A stretch of DNA of 64,000 bases from Pseudomonas sp. FeN3W (GCA_030263805.2 CP136010.1:1937001-2001000); one strand, 5' to 3'; counted from the first letter of the stretch, positions 23,445 to 32,832 are shown. Numbers and translations are program-made. Notes: generated by a model from the letters alone, not told the origin.

Positions 23445-23557
23445 GTAGGGTGGAAAACTGCGCAGCATTTTCCACCACAAGCTACAAGTAAGTTCTTGCC
23501 GGGCCAGCGCGGATTAATTTGCAAACCGGTGGGTAGGCTTCGCGTTACCCACGCTAC
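23445..23557. repeat. Two short palindromic repeats in the sbcD upstream gap
   Basis: 23445-23476 (GTAGGGTGGAAAACTGC...GCATTTTCCACCA) is another copy of the GTAGGGTGGA family. 23529-23557 (GTGGGTAGGC...GCGTTACCCACGCTACG) is a related palindrome. The remainder up to 23755 shows no feature. Confidence 0.65.
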
Positions 23558-23755
23558 GGACCCGTTTAGAAATTTCCAGTCGGCTCGGACCCCACCCCCC
23601 GTCAGAAGGCCGAGTGGAGGCGCGGCGCGCCCAAACCGTCCGCCGAAGCCCACGACAGTCACGAGCTCCGCAAGCCTTACATCCGTCGCAACCACTCGCA
23701 GCACATCCCACGCCAGCGGCTCGCCGCTGCGCCCGCACACAATGAGCCTGAGCCC

Positions 23756-24991
23756 ATGCGCCTGATCCACACCTCCGACTGGCACCTCGGCCAGACCCTC
23801 CACGGCCAGGACCGCGACCACGAGCACGCGCAGTTCCTCGCCTGGCTGCTCGACCAGTTGGTAGCCCACCGCGCCGACGCCCTGTTGATCGCCGGCGACG
23901 TGTTCGACACGGTCAACCCGCCACTCAAGTCCCAGGAACGCCTCTACGACTTCATCGTCCGCGCCCACGAAAAGCTCCCGCAGCTGGACATCGTGATGAT
24001 CGCCGGCAACCACGACTCGGGCGGGCGCATCGAGCTGCCGGCGCCGCTGATGAAACGCCTCAATGCCCACGCCGTCGGCCGCATCAGCTGGGTCGCCGAA
24101 GGCCAGCTGGATCACCAGCGGCTGCTGGTGCCGCTGCACGACGCCACTGGCAATACCGCTGCCTGGTGCCTCACCCTGCCCTTCCTGCGCCCGGCCGAAG
24201 TGACCGGCATGGAACTGGGCGACGACTACATGGCCGGCATCCGTCAGGTGCATGAACGGTTGATCGCCGCCGCCGAAACCGCACGCCAGCCTGGCCAGGC
24301 GCTGGTCGCCATGAGCCACGCGCACATGGCCGGCGGCGCGGTGTCGGAGGAGTCCGAGCGCAATATCGTCATCGGCAATGCCGAGGCGCTGCCGGCCAGC
24401 CTGTTTCCCGAGTCCGTCGCTTACGTCGCCCTTGGCCACCTGCACAAGCCGCAGCAGGTCGCCGGGCAGGCGCGCATCCGCTACAGCGGCTCGCCGCTGC
24501 CGCTGTCCTTCGCCGAGGTCAACTACCCGCATCAGGTGCTGCTGGTCGAACTCGTCGGCGAGCAGCTGGCGCAGGTCGATAGCCTGCCGGTGCCGCGCGC
24601 GGTGGAGATGATCCGCATCGGCCGTGCACCGCTGGCCGAGGTGATCGCCGCGCTGGAGGCGTTGCCGCCCACCGGCCTGTTCGACGAACACCTGCCCTGG
24701 CTGGAAGTACGCGTGCTGCTCGACGAGCCGCTGCCGGACCTGCGCCAGCGCATCGAAACCGCGATAACCGGCAAGGCCTGCCGCCTGGTGCGCATCGCCA
24801 GTGAATACGCCGGCAAGCGCGGCGAGACGGAATCGGACGTGCTGCTCGGCCTCGACCAGATCAGCCCGCAGGAGCTGTTCGCCCGCGCCTGGGAAGAACA
24901 GTACGGCAACCCGGCAGACGAGCAGGCGCTGGACGATTTCGCCACGCTGCTGCAACAGGTCGAGTTCGTCCATGAGGAGGACGCCCGATGA
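23756..24991 (+). CDS. sbcD: Exonuclease subunit SbcD
   Basis: A 411-residue Mre11-type nuclease subunit. Metallophosphoesterase motifs in order are HTSDWHLGQ, LLIAGDVFDTVNPP, IAGNHDSGGR, SHAHMAGG and ALGHLHKPQ. With SbcC it forms the complex that cleaves DNA hairpins and processes double-strand ends. The start follows a weak purine stretch. The gene ends in an ATGA overlap with sbcC. The length is typical. Confidence 0.96.
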   Translation: MRLIHTSDWHLGQTLHGQDRDHEHAQFLAWLLDQLVAHRADALLIAGDVFDTVNPPLKSQERLYDFIVRAHEKLPQLDIVMIAGNHDSGGRIELPAPLMKRLNAHAVGRISWVAEGQLDHQRLLVPLHDATGNTAAWCLTLPFLRPAEVTGMELGDDYMAGIRQVHERLIAAAETARQPGQALVAMSHAHMAGGAVSEESERNIVIGNAEALPASLFPESVAYVALGHLHKPQQVAGQARIRYSGSPLPLSFAEVNYPHQVLLVELVGEQLAQVDSLPVPRAVEMIRIGRAPLAEVIAALEALPPTGLFDEHLPWLEVRVLLDEPLPDLRQRIETAITGKACRLVRIASEYAGKRGETESDVLLGLDQISPQELFARAWEEQYGNPADEQALDDFATLLQQVEFVHEEDAR

Positions 24992-27900
24992 AAATCCTCG
25001 CCATTCGCCTGAAAAACCTGGCCTCCCTTGCTGGCGAACAGGTCATCGACTTCACCGCCGAACCGCTGGCCAGCGCTGGTCTGTTCGCCATCACCGGGCC
25101 CACCGGTGCCGGCAAGAGCACCATTCTCGATGCCCTCTGCCTGGCGCTGTTCGGCAGCACGCCACGGCTCGACAGCGTCTCACCGCTGAACAAGGTTCCC
25201 GACATGGAAGCTGAGATCGGCGGCGGCGATGAGCGCAACCTGCTGCGCCGTGGCTGTGGCGCAGGTTTCGCCGAGGTGGATTTCGTCGGCGTCGACGGCC
25301 ACCGCTACCGCGCCCGCTGGGAGGCCAAGCGCGCCCGCGAGAAGATCGACGGCCGCCTGCAGGCCAGCAGCCAGAGCCTTACCGACCTGGACAGCGGCAC
25401 GCTCCTGGCCAGCGGCAAGAAGCGCGAATTCAAGGAGCTGCTCGAAGCGCGCCTGGGGCTGACCCTGGCGCAGTTCACCCGCGCCGTGCTGCTGGCGCAG
25501 AGCGAGTTCTCCGCCTTTCTCAAAGCCGACGACAACGAGCGCGGCACCCTACTGGAAAAGCTCACCGACACCGGGCTCTACAGCCGCCTCGGCCAGGCCG
25601 CCTTCGAGGCCGCCAAGCAGGCGAAGGAAAACCTCGCCCGCCTGGAACAGCAGGCCGGCGGCTTGCAGCCGCTGGAGCCCGAGCAGCGTGACGTACTGGA
25701 GCGCGAACATCAGGCCCAGCTCGAAGAACTGAAGAAGCTGCAACAGCAGCTCAAGGAACTGGAAGCGCAGCGACAGTGGCTCGCCGAACTGCAGCGCCTG
25801 GAAAACGAGCGCGAAGCGGCACGCCAGCAGCTGCAGGATGCCGAAGACGAGCGCGAGAGTCTGAGCGAAGCCCGCCGTATTTTCGATCTGTTCGAACGGC
25901 TCGCGCCGCAGCGCCATCGTTTTCTGCGCCAGCACGAACTCGAACCCCTGCTGGGCAAGGCCGCCGACAGCCTCTCTCGCCTGCAGCACGAGGCGCAAAG
26001 CCTGCAGCAACGTCTCGACACCTTGCAGAGCCAGTGCGAAGCGGCCGGCAACGACCTGCGTGCGGCCGAACAGGCGCGCCAGGACGCCGAGCCACGGCTG
26101 GCCCAGGCGCGTCGTGAAGAAGAACGCCTGCAGCATCTGAACGCCGACCTCGTCGCGATCCGCGAAGAAAGCGTCCAAGCCGATGCCGCGGCCAGCGCCG
26201 GCGAGGCAACGCTCAAAGAGCTCGGTGAACAGCAACAGCGCGCCGCCGGACAGCTCGCGACGCTGACTGAGCAACTCGAGACGAGCGCCGCGCTGCAACC
26301 GCTCTGTGCAGCCTGGGGCGGCTACCGTCCGCGTCTGCAACAGGCTGTTCAGTTGGCGGCACGCCTGCAGAAAGGTCAGGGCGAAATCCCGCTGCTGGAA
26401 GCGCAGGCCAAGGCCGCCGAAGCCCAGCAAAGCCTGGCGCGCGAGGCGCTGGACAATCTGCAACGCGAGCGCGACAGCGATGTCGGGCTGGCCGAGCAGC
26501 TGGCCCAGTTGCATCGACAGCTCGAAGAACGGCGCCAGGCCGAGCGCGAAACCGATGCGCTGCAACAACTCTGGGCGCAGCAGCTCACGCTCACCGTCAG
26601 CCAGCGCGAACTGAGCGACGCCCACAACCACCAGCAGGCCCAACTGGACAGCCTGGTGCCGCTGGGCAAACAGGTGCGCAGTGATCGTGATGCCGCCGAG
26701 CAAGCGCTCAAGGTCACCCTTGCCGTGCTCGAGCGCCAACGCCTGGCGCGCAGCGAGACTGTCGAAGCGCTGCGCGCGGCGCTGATTCCGGGCGAACCCT
26801 GCCCGGTCTGCGGCAGCGACGAGCATCCCTGGCAGCACACCGATGCGCTGGTCGCCAATCTCGACCGGCACGATGACAGCGAGGCCGCGCGCGCGCAGCA
26901 GGCGCTACAGGAACAGGATCAGCGTCTGCAGGAACTGCGCGACCGGCATGTCGCACTCAGCACGCAGTTGCGCCAGACGCAGCAGCGCCAGTGCGAAGTC
27001 GACGCGCAGCTGCAGGCCCTGGCACCGCGCCTGCTCGCCCTGCCTGCGCACGCACAATTGCTTGAGCAGCCTGAAGCCGAACGCTCGCAGTGGCTGGAAG
27101 CGCGGCTGACGGCACTGAAAGACCAGATCGCCAGCGCCAGCCAGCATCAGCAGCAACTGTTCGCCCTGCAACAGCGCAGCGAAACCCTGCAGCTGGCCTG
27201 GCAGGCCGCACGCGAAGCCTGTGTCGAGGCGACTCAGCAACTCGCGCGCCAACGCGATGCGCTCGCCCGCGATGATCAACAGCTCGACGAGGAGCTGCTG
27301 GCCTTCGCCGAAGTGCTGCCCGCCGAGCACCTACAGCGCTGGCGCGAAAACCCGGCGCAGACCTTTATGCAGTTGGACGCCAGCATCGCGGCGCGCCTGC
27401 AGCAACTGCAGGCTCAGGCCGAGCTGGCCGAGGAGCTGCGCCAGTGCGAGCAGCGCCGCAGCGACGAACAGCTGCAACAGCACCATCGTCAGGAGAAACA
27501 GGCAGGCTGCAGCGCGCGACTGACTGAACGCGAGAAACGGCTGCTGACCTGCCAGCAGGCGCTGCGTACCAGCCTCGGCGAACAGACCAGCGCCAGCGCC
27601 TGGCAGCAGCAGTTGGACGCGGCCATTCAGGCTGCACGGCAGGCCCAGGCCGAGATCGATCGGCAACTCAACGAGAGCAAGCTCGGTCTGACGCGGCTGA
27701 ACAGCGAGCAGCAGAGCTGTCGTCAGCGCCACGCCGAACTGGAACAGGAACGCGATGCGCTGAATGCGGAACTGGCAACCTGGCGCGCCAGCCATCCGGA
27801 GCTGGACGACGCCACACTCGCCCAGCTGCTGCACATGGATGACCAGCTGATTGCCGAGGCGCGCCAGCGCTTGCGCGAGAACAGCGAAACCCTGACCCGC

Positions 27901-28641
27901 TGTCGCGAGCGTCTGGACGGCTGCCTCAACCGCCTGAACGGGCACAAACTGCAGCAGGCTGAAACGCCGGACACCGAACGGCTGCAGCAGCGCCATGCCG
28001 AGCAACTGCAGCAGTGCGAGCAGGCCGACCAGCGCTGCGCGGAGACCCGTGCCCAGTTGATCGATGACGACAAGCGCCGCGATCAGAGCCGGGAATTGCT
28101 CACCCAGATCGACGCCGCGCGGGCCGAGCATCAGCGCTGGGGACGTATCGCCGCACTGATCGGCTCGAGTGACGGCGGTGCCTTCCGCAAGATCGCCCAG
28201 GCCTACAACCTCGACCTGCTGGTGCAGCACACCAACGTGCAGTTGCGCCAGCTGGCCCGCCGTTATCGGCTCAAGCGCGGCGGCAGCCCGCTGGGCCTGC
28301 TGGTGATGGACACCGAGATGGGCGACGAGCTGCGCTCGGTGCATTCGCTGTCCGGCGGCGAGACCTTCCTCGTCTCGCTGGCCCTAGCGCTGGGCCTGGC
28401 TTCGATGGCCTCGAGCAAGCTGAAGATCGAATCGCTGTTCATCGACGAAGGCTTCGGCAGCCTCGACCCCGAGTCGCTGCAGATCGCCATGGATGCGTTG
28501 GATTCGCTGCAGGCCCAGGGCCGCAAGGTGGCGGTGATTTCCCATGTGGCGGAAATGCACGAGCGCATTCCGGTGCAGATTCAGGTGCAGCGCCAAGGCA
28601 ACGGGCAGAGCGCGCTGCGCATCGTCGGCGGACCATCGTAG
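24988..28641 (+). CDS. sbcC: Exonuclease subunit SbcC
   Basis: A 1217-residue SMC/Rad50-type ATPase. Walker A is at about residues 34-43 (GPTGAGKSTILD). Long glutamine-rich coiled coils flank a zinc hook at about residue 604 (CPVCG). The C-terminal lobe has the ABC signature LSGGETFLVSLAL and Walker B IESLFIDEGFGSLDP. It pairs with SbcD. The stop codon TAG (28639-28641) lies inside the start of an intergenic repeat (GTAGGGG), so the repeat seems to have set the 3' end of the gene. Confidence 0.96.
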   Translation: MKILAIRLKNLASLAGEQVIDFTAEPLASAGLFAITGPTGAGKSTILDALCLALFGSTPRLDSVSPLNKVPDMEAEIGGGDERNLLRRGCGAGFAEVDFVGVDGHRYRARWEAKRAREKIDGRLQASSQSLTDLDSGTLLASGKKREFKELLEARLGLTLAQFTRAVLLAQSEFSAFLKADDNERGTLLEKLTDTGLYSRLGQAAFEAAKQAKENLARLEQQAGGLQPLEPEQRDVLEREHQAQLEELKKLQQQLKELEAQRQWLAELQRLENEREAARQQLQDAEDERESLSEARRIFDLFERLAPQRHRFLRQHELEPLLGKAADSLSRLQHEAQSLQQRLDTLQSQCEAAGNDLRAAEQARQDAEPRLAQARREEERLQHLNADLVAIREESVQADAAASAGEATLKELGEQQQRAAGQLATLTEQLETSAALQPLCAAWGGYRPRLQQAVQLAARLQKGQGEIPLLEAQAKAAEAQQSLAREALDNLQRERDSDVGLAEQLAQLHRQLEERRQAERETDALQQLWAQQLTLTVSQRELSDAHNHQQAQLDSLVPLGKQVRSDRDAAEQALKVTLAVLERQRLARSETVEALRAALIPGEPCPVCGSDEHPWQHTDALVANLDRHDDSEAARAQQALQEQDQRLQELRDRHVALSTQLRQTQQRQCEVDAQLQALAPRLLALPAHAQLLEQPEAERSQWLEARLTALKDQIASASQHQQQLFALQQRSETLQLAWQAAREACVEATQQLARQRDALARDDQQLDEELLAFAEVLPAEHLQRWRENPAQTFMQLDASIAARLQQLQAQAELAEELRQCEQRRSDEQLQQHHRQEKQAGCSARLTEREKRLLTCQQALRTSLGEQTSASAWQQQLDAAIQAARQAQAEIDRQLNESKLGLTRLNSEQQSCRQRHAELEQERDALNAELATWRASHPELDDATLAQLLHMDDQLIAEARQRLRENSETLTRCRERLDGCLNRLNGHKLQQAETPDTERLQQRHAEQLQQCEQADQRCAETRAQLIDDDKRRDQSRELLTQIDAARAEHQRWGRIAALIGSSDGGAFRKIAQAYNLDLLVQHTNVQLRQLARRYRLKRGGSPLGLLVMDTEMGDELRSVHSLSGGETFLVSLALALGLASMASSKLKIESLFIDEGFGSLDPESLQIAMDALDSLQAQGRKVAVISHVAEMHERIPVQIQVQRQGNGQSALRIVGGPS

Positions 28642-28750
28642 GGGTGCGCTCCGCGCACCGCATGCACCGAGCGTAGGTCGGGTTGAGGAGCGAAGCGACG
28701 AAGCCCAACACGTTCCAGCTGGGCTTCGCTGTGCTCAGCACCAACCTACC
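28639..28750. repeat. Intergenic palindromic repeat, GTAGGTYGGGTTGAG family
   Basis: GTAGGGGTGCGCTCCGCGCACC is followed at 28671 by GCGTAGGTCGGGTTGAGG, with AAGCCCAACACG and GGGCTTCG inside. The element ends with CCAACCTACC at 28750. The same family occurs at 38558-38640. Its first TAG serves as the sbcC stop codon. Confidence 0.65.
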
Positions 28751-28849
28751 CGGGAGCGTCCGCCCTTTGTCATTGCGCGCTTTCATCCGCTTGTGTTTCG
28801 CCGCGCCCGGCCGTATGGTTCGCGCGTTTTTTCTTATCCGCCCAGGTGT

Positions 28850-29035
28850 GCACGACCGCAAGGTCCGCATTAAACGGGAAGCCGGTGCGCTCGATGAGCT
28901 AGGCCGGCGCTGCCCCCGCAACGGTAATCGACCGCGATCCCTTGGGATCGCCGTCCGCTCGACAGCCACTGTGTTCCGACATGGGAAGGTGAGCGTGATG
29001 CGTGTCGAAAGCCCGGAGACCGGCCTGACGGATTC
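28850..29035 (+). ncRNA. Cobalamin (adenosylcobalamin) riboswitch
   Basis: Conserved cobalamin riboswitch blocks occur in order upstream of btuB: GGGAAGCCGGTG, GCTGCCCCCGCAACGGTAA (B12-box region), GCCACTG, GGGAAGGTGAG, and AAAGCCCGGAGACCGGCC. Boundaries are approximate. It binds cobalamin and would reduce btuB expression when B12 is plentiful. The expression platform appears to be a hairpin over the btuB Shine-Dalgarno. Confidence 0.93.
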
Positions 29036-29102
29036 GACTGGTGTTGCGGAGGGCAGCACCGTCAAGCGCTGCTGCCCGTCATCCTCGCGCTTGTTCCTGC
29101 CC

Positions 29103-29130
29103 TCCTCAAAAGTCTGCGATCTTTTGAGGA
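29103..29130 (+). promoter_or_regulatory. SD-sequestering hairpin before btuB
   Basis: A perfect 10-bp stem (TCCTCAAAAG / CTTTTGAGGA) with an 8-nt loop. Its 3' arm contains the btuB Shine-Dalgarno GAGGA (29126-29130), 10 nt before the ATG. There is no T-run, so translational rather than transcriptional control by the riboswitch is suggested. Confidence 0.6.
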
Positions 29131-29140
29131 TTTCTTACCG

Positions 29141-30994
29141 ATGAAACTGTCCCGTTTGGCCCTGGCCATCGCCCTGACGCCCGGCCTGGCGCTCGCCCAG
29201 ACATCGTCCCGCGAGGACGCACTGAAGCTGTCCGATACTCTGATCACGGCCAACCGTGACGTGCAGCAGCGCAGCGAAAGCAGTGCTGCCAGCACGGTGT
29301 TCACCCGCGAGGATATCGACCGGCTACAGCCCTCCAGCGTGAGCGAACTGCTCAACCGTGTACCCGGTGTGCAAGTCATTCAGAATGGCGGGCGCGGCAC
29401 CAGCAGCAGCCTTTTCATCCGTGGCACGAGCAGCGCCCAAAGCCTGGTGCTGGTGGATGGCCAACGGATCGGATCAGCTTCCGCTGGTGGCTCGCCACTG
29501 GAGTACCTGAACGTCGAACAGATCGAGCGTATCGAAGTGCTGCGCGGTCCACGCTCGGCGGTCTATGGCGCCGACGCCATTGGCGGGGTCGTTCAGATTT
29601 TCACGCGTCGCGCCAGTGGCGAAGGACTCAATCCCCGCCTGCGTCTGGGTTACGGCAGCCGCAATACCTGGGAGCGCAGCCTGGGGCTTTCCGGCGGCAA
29701 CGAAAGCACCCGTTTCAGCCTCAGCGCCAGCGCTGACGACACCCGCGGTATCAACCATACGGACAGCCGTGTGCGCCCCGACAGCGACCACGACGCCTAC
29801 CGCAACAATGCCTTCTCTCTGAACCTCAACCATCGCTTCAACGAACGCCTGGAAGGTGGGTTCAGCGTGCTGGATCAACGTGGCGAAAGCGAATTCGACT
29901 ACGGTAGCTATGGCGCTTATCCCTACTCGGACTTTCAGCTGAGCAGCTACTCGGGCTTTCTCAGCGCCAACATCAACGAACGTTGGACGTCCCGCGTGGA
30001 ACTGGGTCATAGCGAGAACCGCTATGTCGAGCGCGCGGATGACGCCAGTCTGAGCGGCCCGTTCAGCACTTACCGCGACTCGGCCAGTTGGCTGAACACG
30101 CTGAACCTGGGCGGCGGTCAGAACCTGTTGCTCGGCATCGACTGGTACATGGACTCGCTCAATAGCGACACTCAATACGATGAAGACGAGCGCTGGAACC
30201 AGGCGCTGTTCATGCAGCACAGCTGGCAGGGTGAAGTTTTTTCGACCGAACTCGGCCTGCGTCATGACAAGAACGAACAGTTCGGCAGCGAGAACACCTT
30301 CAATGGTGCACTGACTTATCACCTCGATGCCGATAACGATGTGATCCTGTCCTATGCGGAAGGCTTCCGCGCACCGACGTTCAACGACCTGTACTGGCCT
30401 GCGGACCCGATGTGGGGGGCGAGCTCAAACCCCAACCTGGGCCCGGAAAAGTCCAAGACCTATGAACTGCAATGGCGCGGCCAACTGGCAGAGAAGACAC
30501 TTCTGCAAGCCTCGCTGTACCGCACTGACATTGAAGACGCCATCGTCTTCGTCGACATTCCGCGCAACGTACAGAAAGCACGCATAAATGGCTTCGAGGC
30601 CTCGTTGCAGCAAGAGCTGTTTGGCTGGCAGGGCAGCGCCGCCCTGAGCATCATCGATCCGCGCGATCGCGACAGCGGCCACACCCTGCCCCGTCGCGCC
30701 AAGCGCACCCTCAGCCTGGATCTCGATCGCCAACTCGGTGACATCGGTATCGGCGCCACCTGGCAGGCATTCAGCCGCAGCTACGACACACTCGCCAACA
30801 CTGAGGAACTGCCTGGTTATGGCCTGCTGAGCCTGCGCAGCAGCTGGCAGGCAACCCCGGAAATCACCCTGGGACTCAAAGTCGACAACGTTCTGGACAA
30901 GGAGTACACCCGAGCCATCCACTGGACTGGCGCCGAGTACATGGGTGAAGGCCGCACCGCCCTAGTCTCCGTCACCTGGACTCCCTCGCTGTAA
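29141..30994 (+). CDS. btuB: TonB-dependent vitamin B12 receptor
   Basis: A 617-residue outer-membrane receptor with a signal peptide (MKLSRLALAIALTPGLALA) and a TonB box near residue 31 (SDTLITANR). A plug domain follows (SVSELLNRVPGVQV, SSSLFIRGTSS, IEVLRGPRSAVYGADAIGG), then a 22-strand barrel ending in an aromatic-rich LVSVTWTPSL. It imports corrinoids using the TonB-ExbBD system. The cobalamin riboswitch immediately upstream supports the substrate. It is convergent with the BtuF-like gene (19-bp gap). Confidence 0.95.
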   Translation: MKLSRLALAIALTPGLALAQTSSREDALKLSDTLITANRDVQQRSESSAASTVFTREDIDRLQPSSVSELLNRVPGVQVIQNGGRGTSSSLFIRGTSSAQSLVLVDGQRIGSASAGGSPLEYLNVEQIERIEVLRGPRSAVYGADAIGGVVQIFTRRASGEGLNPRLRLGYGSRNTWERSLGLSGGNESTRFSLSASADDTRGINHTDSRVRPDSDHDAYRNNAFSLNLNHRFNERLEGGFSVLDQRGESEFDYGSYGAYPYSDFQLSSYSGFLSANINERWTSRVELGHSENRYVERADDASLSGPFSTYRDSASWLNTLNLGGGQNLLLGIDWYMDSLNSDTQYDEDERWNQALFMQHSWQGEVFSTELGLRHDKNEQFGSENTFNGALTYHLDADNDVILSYAEGFRAPTFNDLYWPADPMWGASSNPNLGPEKSKTYELQWRGQLAEKTLLQASLYRTDIEDAIVFVDIPRNVQKARINGFEASLQQELFGWQGSAALSIIDPRDRDSGHTLPRRAKRTLSLDLDRQLGDIGIGATWQAFSRSYDTLANTEELPGYGLLSLRSSWQATPEITLGLKVDNVLDKEYTRAIHWTGAEYMGEGRTALVSVTWTPSL

Positions 30995-31013
30995 TCGCTA
31001 CCGACGCGCCCGC

Positions 31014-31811
31014 TCAGGGCGCTGCCGCCATCACCTGGCAGAGCTTCCGGATCGCACCCAGCATCTGGAAGCTTGGCCGCTCCAGCCCCTTGTCGGGCAC
31101 TTCAAGCAGGCGACCGCTGCGCACTGCACTGAGCTGCGGCCAGGCCTTCCACTCATCCAGCTGCGCACCGCTACCGGCCAGAATGATTTCAGGATCACGG
31201 GCAAGCACGGCTTCGATGCTGACCTGCGGCGCCGCCAAGGTCAGGTCGGCGAAAACATTCTGCCCACCACACACCTCGATCGCTTCGCTGATGATCTGCT
31301 GCCCGCCGAGGGTATACAGCGGGCGATTCCAGATCTGATAGAACACCCGCAGCGGCTCGGCGCGCGTGTAGTTGCTGCGTAACTCGGCGAGTCCTGTACG
31401 AAAGCGCTCGGCCAGTCGTTCGCCTTGTTCGGCGCGGCCCACGGCATTACCCACCACGACGAACTGCTCGGCCAGCCCTTCGAGACGGGTTTGCTCGACA
31501 ACCAGAACGGGAATGCCGAATTGCTGTAACTGCTCACGCTGGCTACGTGGCACGCTGTCCGGCCAGAGCAGCACGAGGTCAGGACGCAGGCTGAGCAGGG
31601 TTTCCATCTCCACCTGGCCATAACGCCCGACCGAAGGCACAGACTGCAGCGCAGCTGGGCGCTCGCCACCATCCAGGACGCCGACCAGTCGGTCGGTGGC
31701 ATCGAGTTCGAGCACGATCTCGCTGAGCGATGGCGCCAGACTCACCACCCTATCTGCCGCCAGCGTGGGCAGCGTCATCAGCGAAACGAGGACGAAGAGC
31801 AGCAGCCGCAT
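31014..31811 (-). CDS. BtuF-like periplasmic cobalamin-binding protein
   Basis: A 265-residue class III solute-binding protein with a signal peptide (MRLLLFVLVSLMTLPTLA). The fold includes RVVSLAPSLSEIVLELDATDRLVG at the N-terminus, VPSVGRYGQVEMETLLSLRPDLVLL, and a long backbone helix. It likely binds corrinoids for an ABC importer; no btuCD lies in the window. The start overlaps the upstream gene stop by 1 nt (minus-strand operon ribA-membrane protein-this gene). The same set follows ribA in P. aeruginosa, so the association is conserved. Confidence 0.85.
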   Translation of the reverse strand: MRLLLFVLVSLMTLPTLAADRVVSLAPSLSEIVLELDATDRLVGVLDGGERPAALQSVPSVGRYGQVEMETLLSLRPDLVLLWPDSVPRSQREQLQQFGIPVLVVEQTRLEGLAEQFVVVGNAVGRAEQGERLAERFRTGLAELRSNYTRAEPLRVFYQIWNRPLYTLGGQQIISEAIEVCGGQNVFADLTLAAPQVSIEAVLARDPEIILAGSGAQLDEWKAWPQLSAVRSGRLLEVPDKGLERPSFQMLGAIRKLCQVMAAAP

Positions 31812-32218
31812 CAGTGCAATTGCCGCGGAATGCGGTAGAGCACCAGCAAAACCAGGCTGCCGAATACCAGCAACAGGCGGGCAACCGGCTCCATGCCGAA
31901 TAGCGCACCCGCAGCGCCGAACCAGGCCGGTAATGACGCGATCAGCAGGCCACGACGGCGCACGCGACGCAGAGTATTCCAAGCGTCGCTCTCCGCCGGG
32001 CCGTTCAGAGCCTGTTCGGTGGCGATCAGTGCATGTTTGAATCGGGTGAAGGCCCGCAGGCTGAAGAACAGTGAGACCAGGCCTGCAGCGAAGAGTGGCA
32101 GGCCCCAATCGGCAAACACCACCGATGCGCGGCCGAGCACCAGCACCGGCAGCACCATCAGCAGCGTATGCAGCCAGCCATCGCGCCCGAGCTGGCGAAG
32201 GGCGGCGGCTCGCGTCAC
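31811..32218 (-). CDS. Small inner-membrane protein of unknown function
   Basis: A 135-residue protein with four predicted hydrophobic segments (LLMVLPVLVLG, LPLFAAGLVSLFFSL, LIASLPAWFGAAGALFG, LLLVFGSLVLLVLY). I do not recognise a characterised family. It overlaps ribA (ATGA) and the BtuF-like gene, so it is translated as part of that operon. The conserved position between ribA and a BtuF-like gene in pseudomonads suggests a vitamin-related role, but there is no direct evidence. Confidence 0.78.
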   Translation of the reverse strand: MTRAAALRQLGRDGWLHTLLMVLPVLVLGRASVVFADWGLPLFAAGLVSLFFSLRAFTRFKHALIATEQALNGPAESDAWNTLRRVRRRGLLIASLPAWFGAAGALFGMEPVARLLLVFGSLVLLVLYRIPRQLH

Positions 32219-32832
32219 GACTGCTCGGCTTCGCCCTGGTGGATCTCGCCGAGCATATGGCCGAGCTTGCCGGCCTTGGTGGCGAGGTATTTGCGGTTAT
32301 GCGGGTTATGCGCGACCTGCAGCGGCTTGCGCTCGGCGACGCGAATGCCGAAGCCCTGCAGCGCCTTGACCTTGCGCGGGTTGTTGGTCATCAGCTTGAT
32401 CTCGGCGATGCCCAGGTGCTCGAGCATCGGCAGGCAGATGCCGTAGTCGCGCATGTCCGGGGCGAAGCCCAGGCGCTCGTTGGCTTCGACGGTGTCGGCG
32501 CCGGCATCCTGCAGTTCGTATGCGCGAATCTTGTTCAGCAGGCCGATACCACGGCCTTCCTGGCGCAGATAGAGCAGCACGCCGCGGCCTTCGTCGGCAA
32601 TCGCGCGCAGCGCCGCTTCCAGCTGGAAGCCGCAATCGCAGCGCAGGCTGAACAACGCATCGCCGGTCAGGCACTCGGAGTGCAGACGACCCAGCACCGG
32701 CTTGCCGTCGGCGACATCGCCGAGCGTCAGTGCGACATGTTCCTTGCCAGTGTCCTGGTCGAGAAAACCATGCATGGTGAACACGCCGAATGGCGTCGGC
32801 AGTTTGGAGGCGGCGACGAACACGACAGACAC
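32215..32832 (-). CDS. ribA: GTP cyclohydrolase II
   Basis: 205 residues from a GTG start at 32832 (SVVFVAASKLPTPFG). An ATG 11 codons upstream is possible, but alignment from memory with P. aeruginosa RibA favours the GTG. It has the zinc-binding SECLTGDALFSLRCDCG and the catalytic RQEGRGIGL. It opens GTP to the pyrimidine precursor of riboflavin. It is needed here because the RibBA protein elsewhere in the window has a degenerate cyclohydrolase domain. An 8-copy heptamer tandem repeat lies about 50 bp upstream. Confidence 0.94.
   Translation of the reverse strand: MSVVFVAASKLPTPFGVFTMHGFLDQDTGKEHVALTLGDVADGKPVLGRLHSECLTGDALFSLRCDCGFQLEAALRAIADEGRGVLLYLRQEGRGIGLLNKIRAYELQDAGADTVEANERLGFAPDMRDYGICLPMLEHLGIAEIKLMTNNPRKVKALQGFGIRVAERKPLQVAHNPHNRKYLATKAGKLGHMLGEIHQGEAEQS

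Noticed and set aside
22794..23765. Frame covering the 3' part of the WYL gene and the repeat region (contains SLFLVWPRKSNQKE-like sequence)
   Set aside because: It overlaps the WYL gene in another frame and reads through a dispersed repeat that is often mistaken for coding sequence.
23135..24973. A 612-codon minus-strand frame across sbcD and the repeat gap
   Set aside because: It is antisense to sbcD and runs through dispersed repeats; no conserved motif.
30995..31022. GCGCCC-GCTCA-GGGCGC hairpin between btuB and the BtuF-like gene as a terminator
   Set aside because: The stem is only 6 bp, it overlaps the BtuF-like gene stop, and no T-run follows on either strand.
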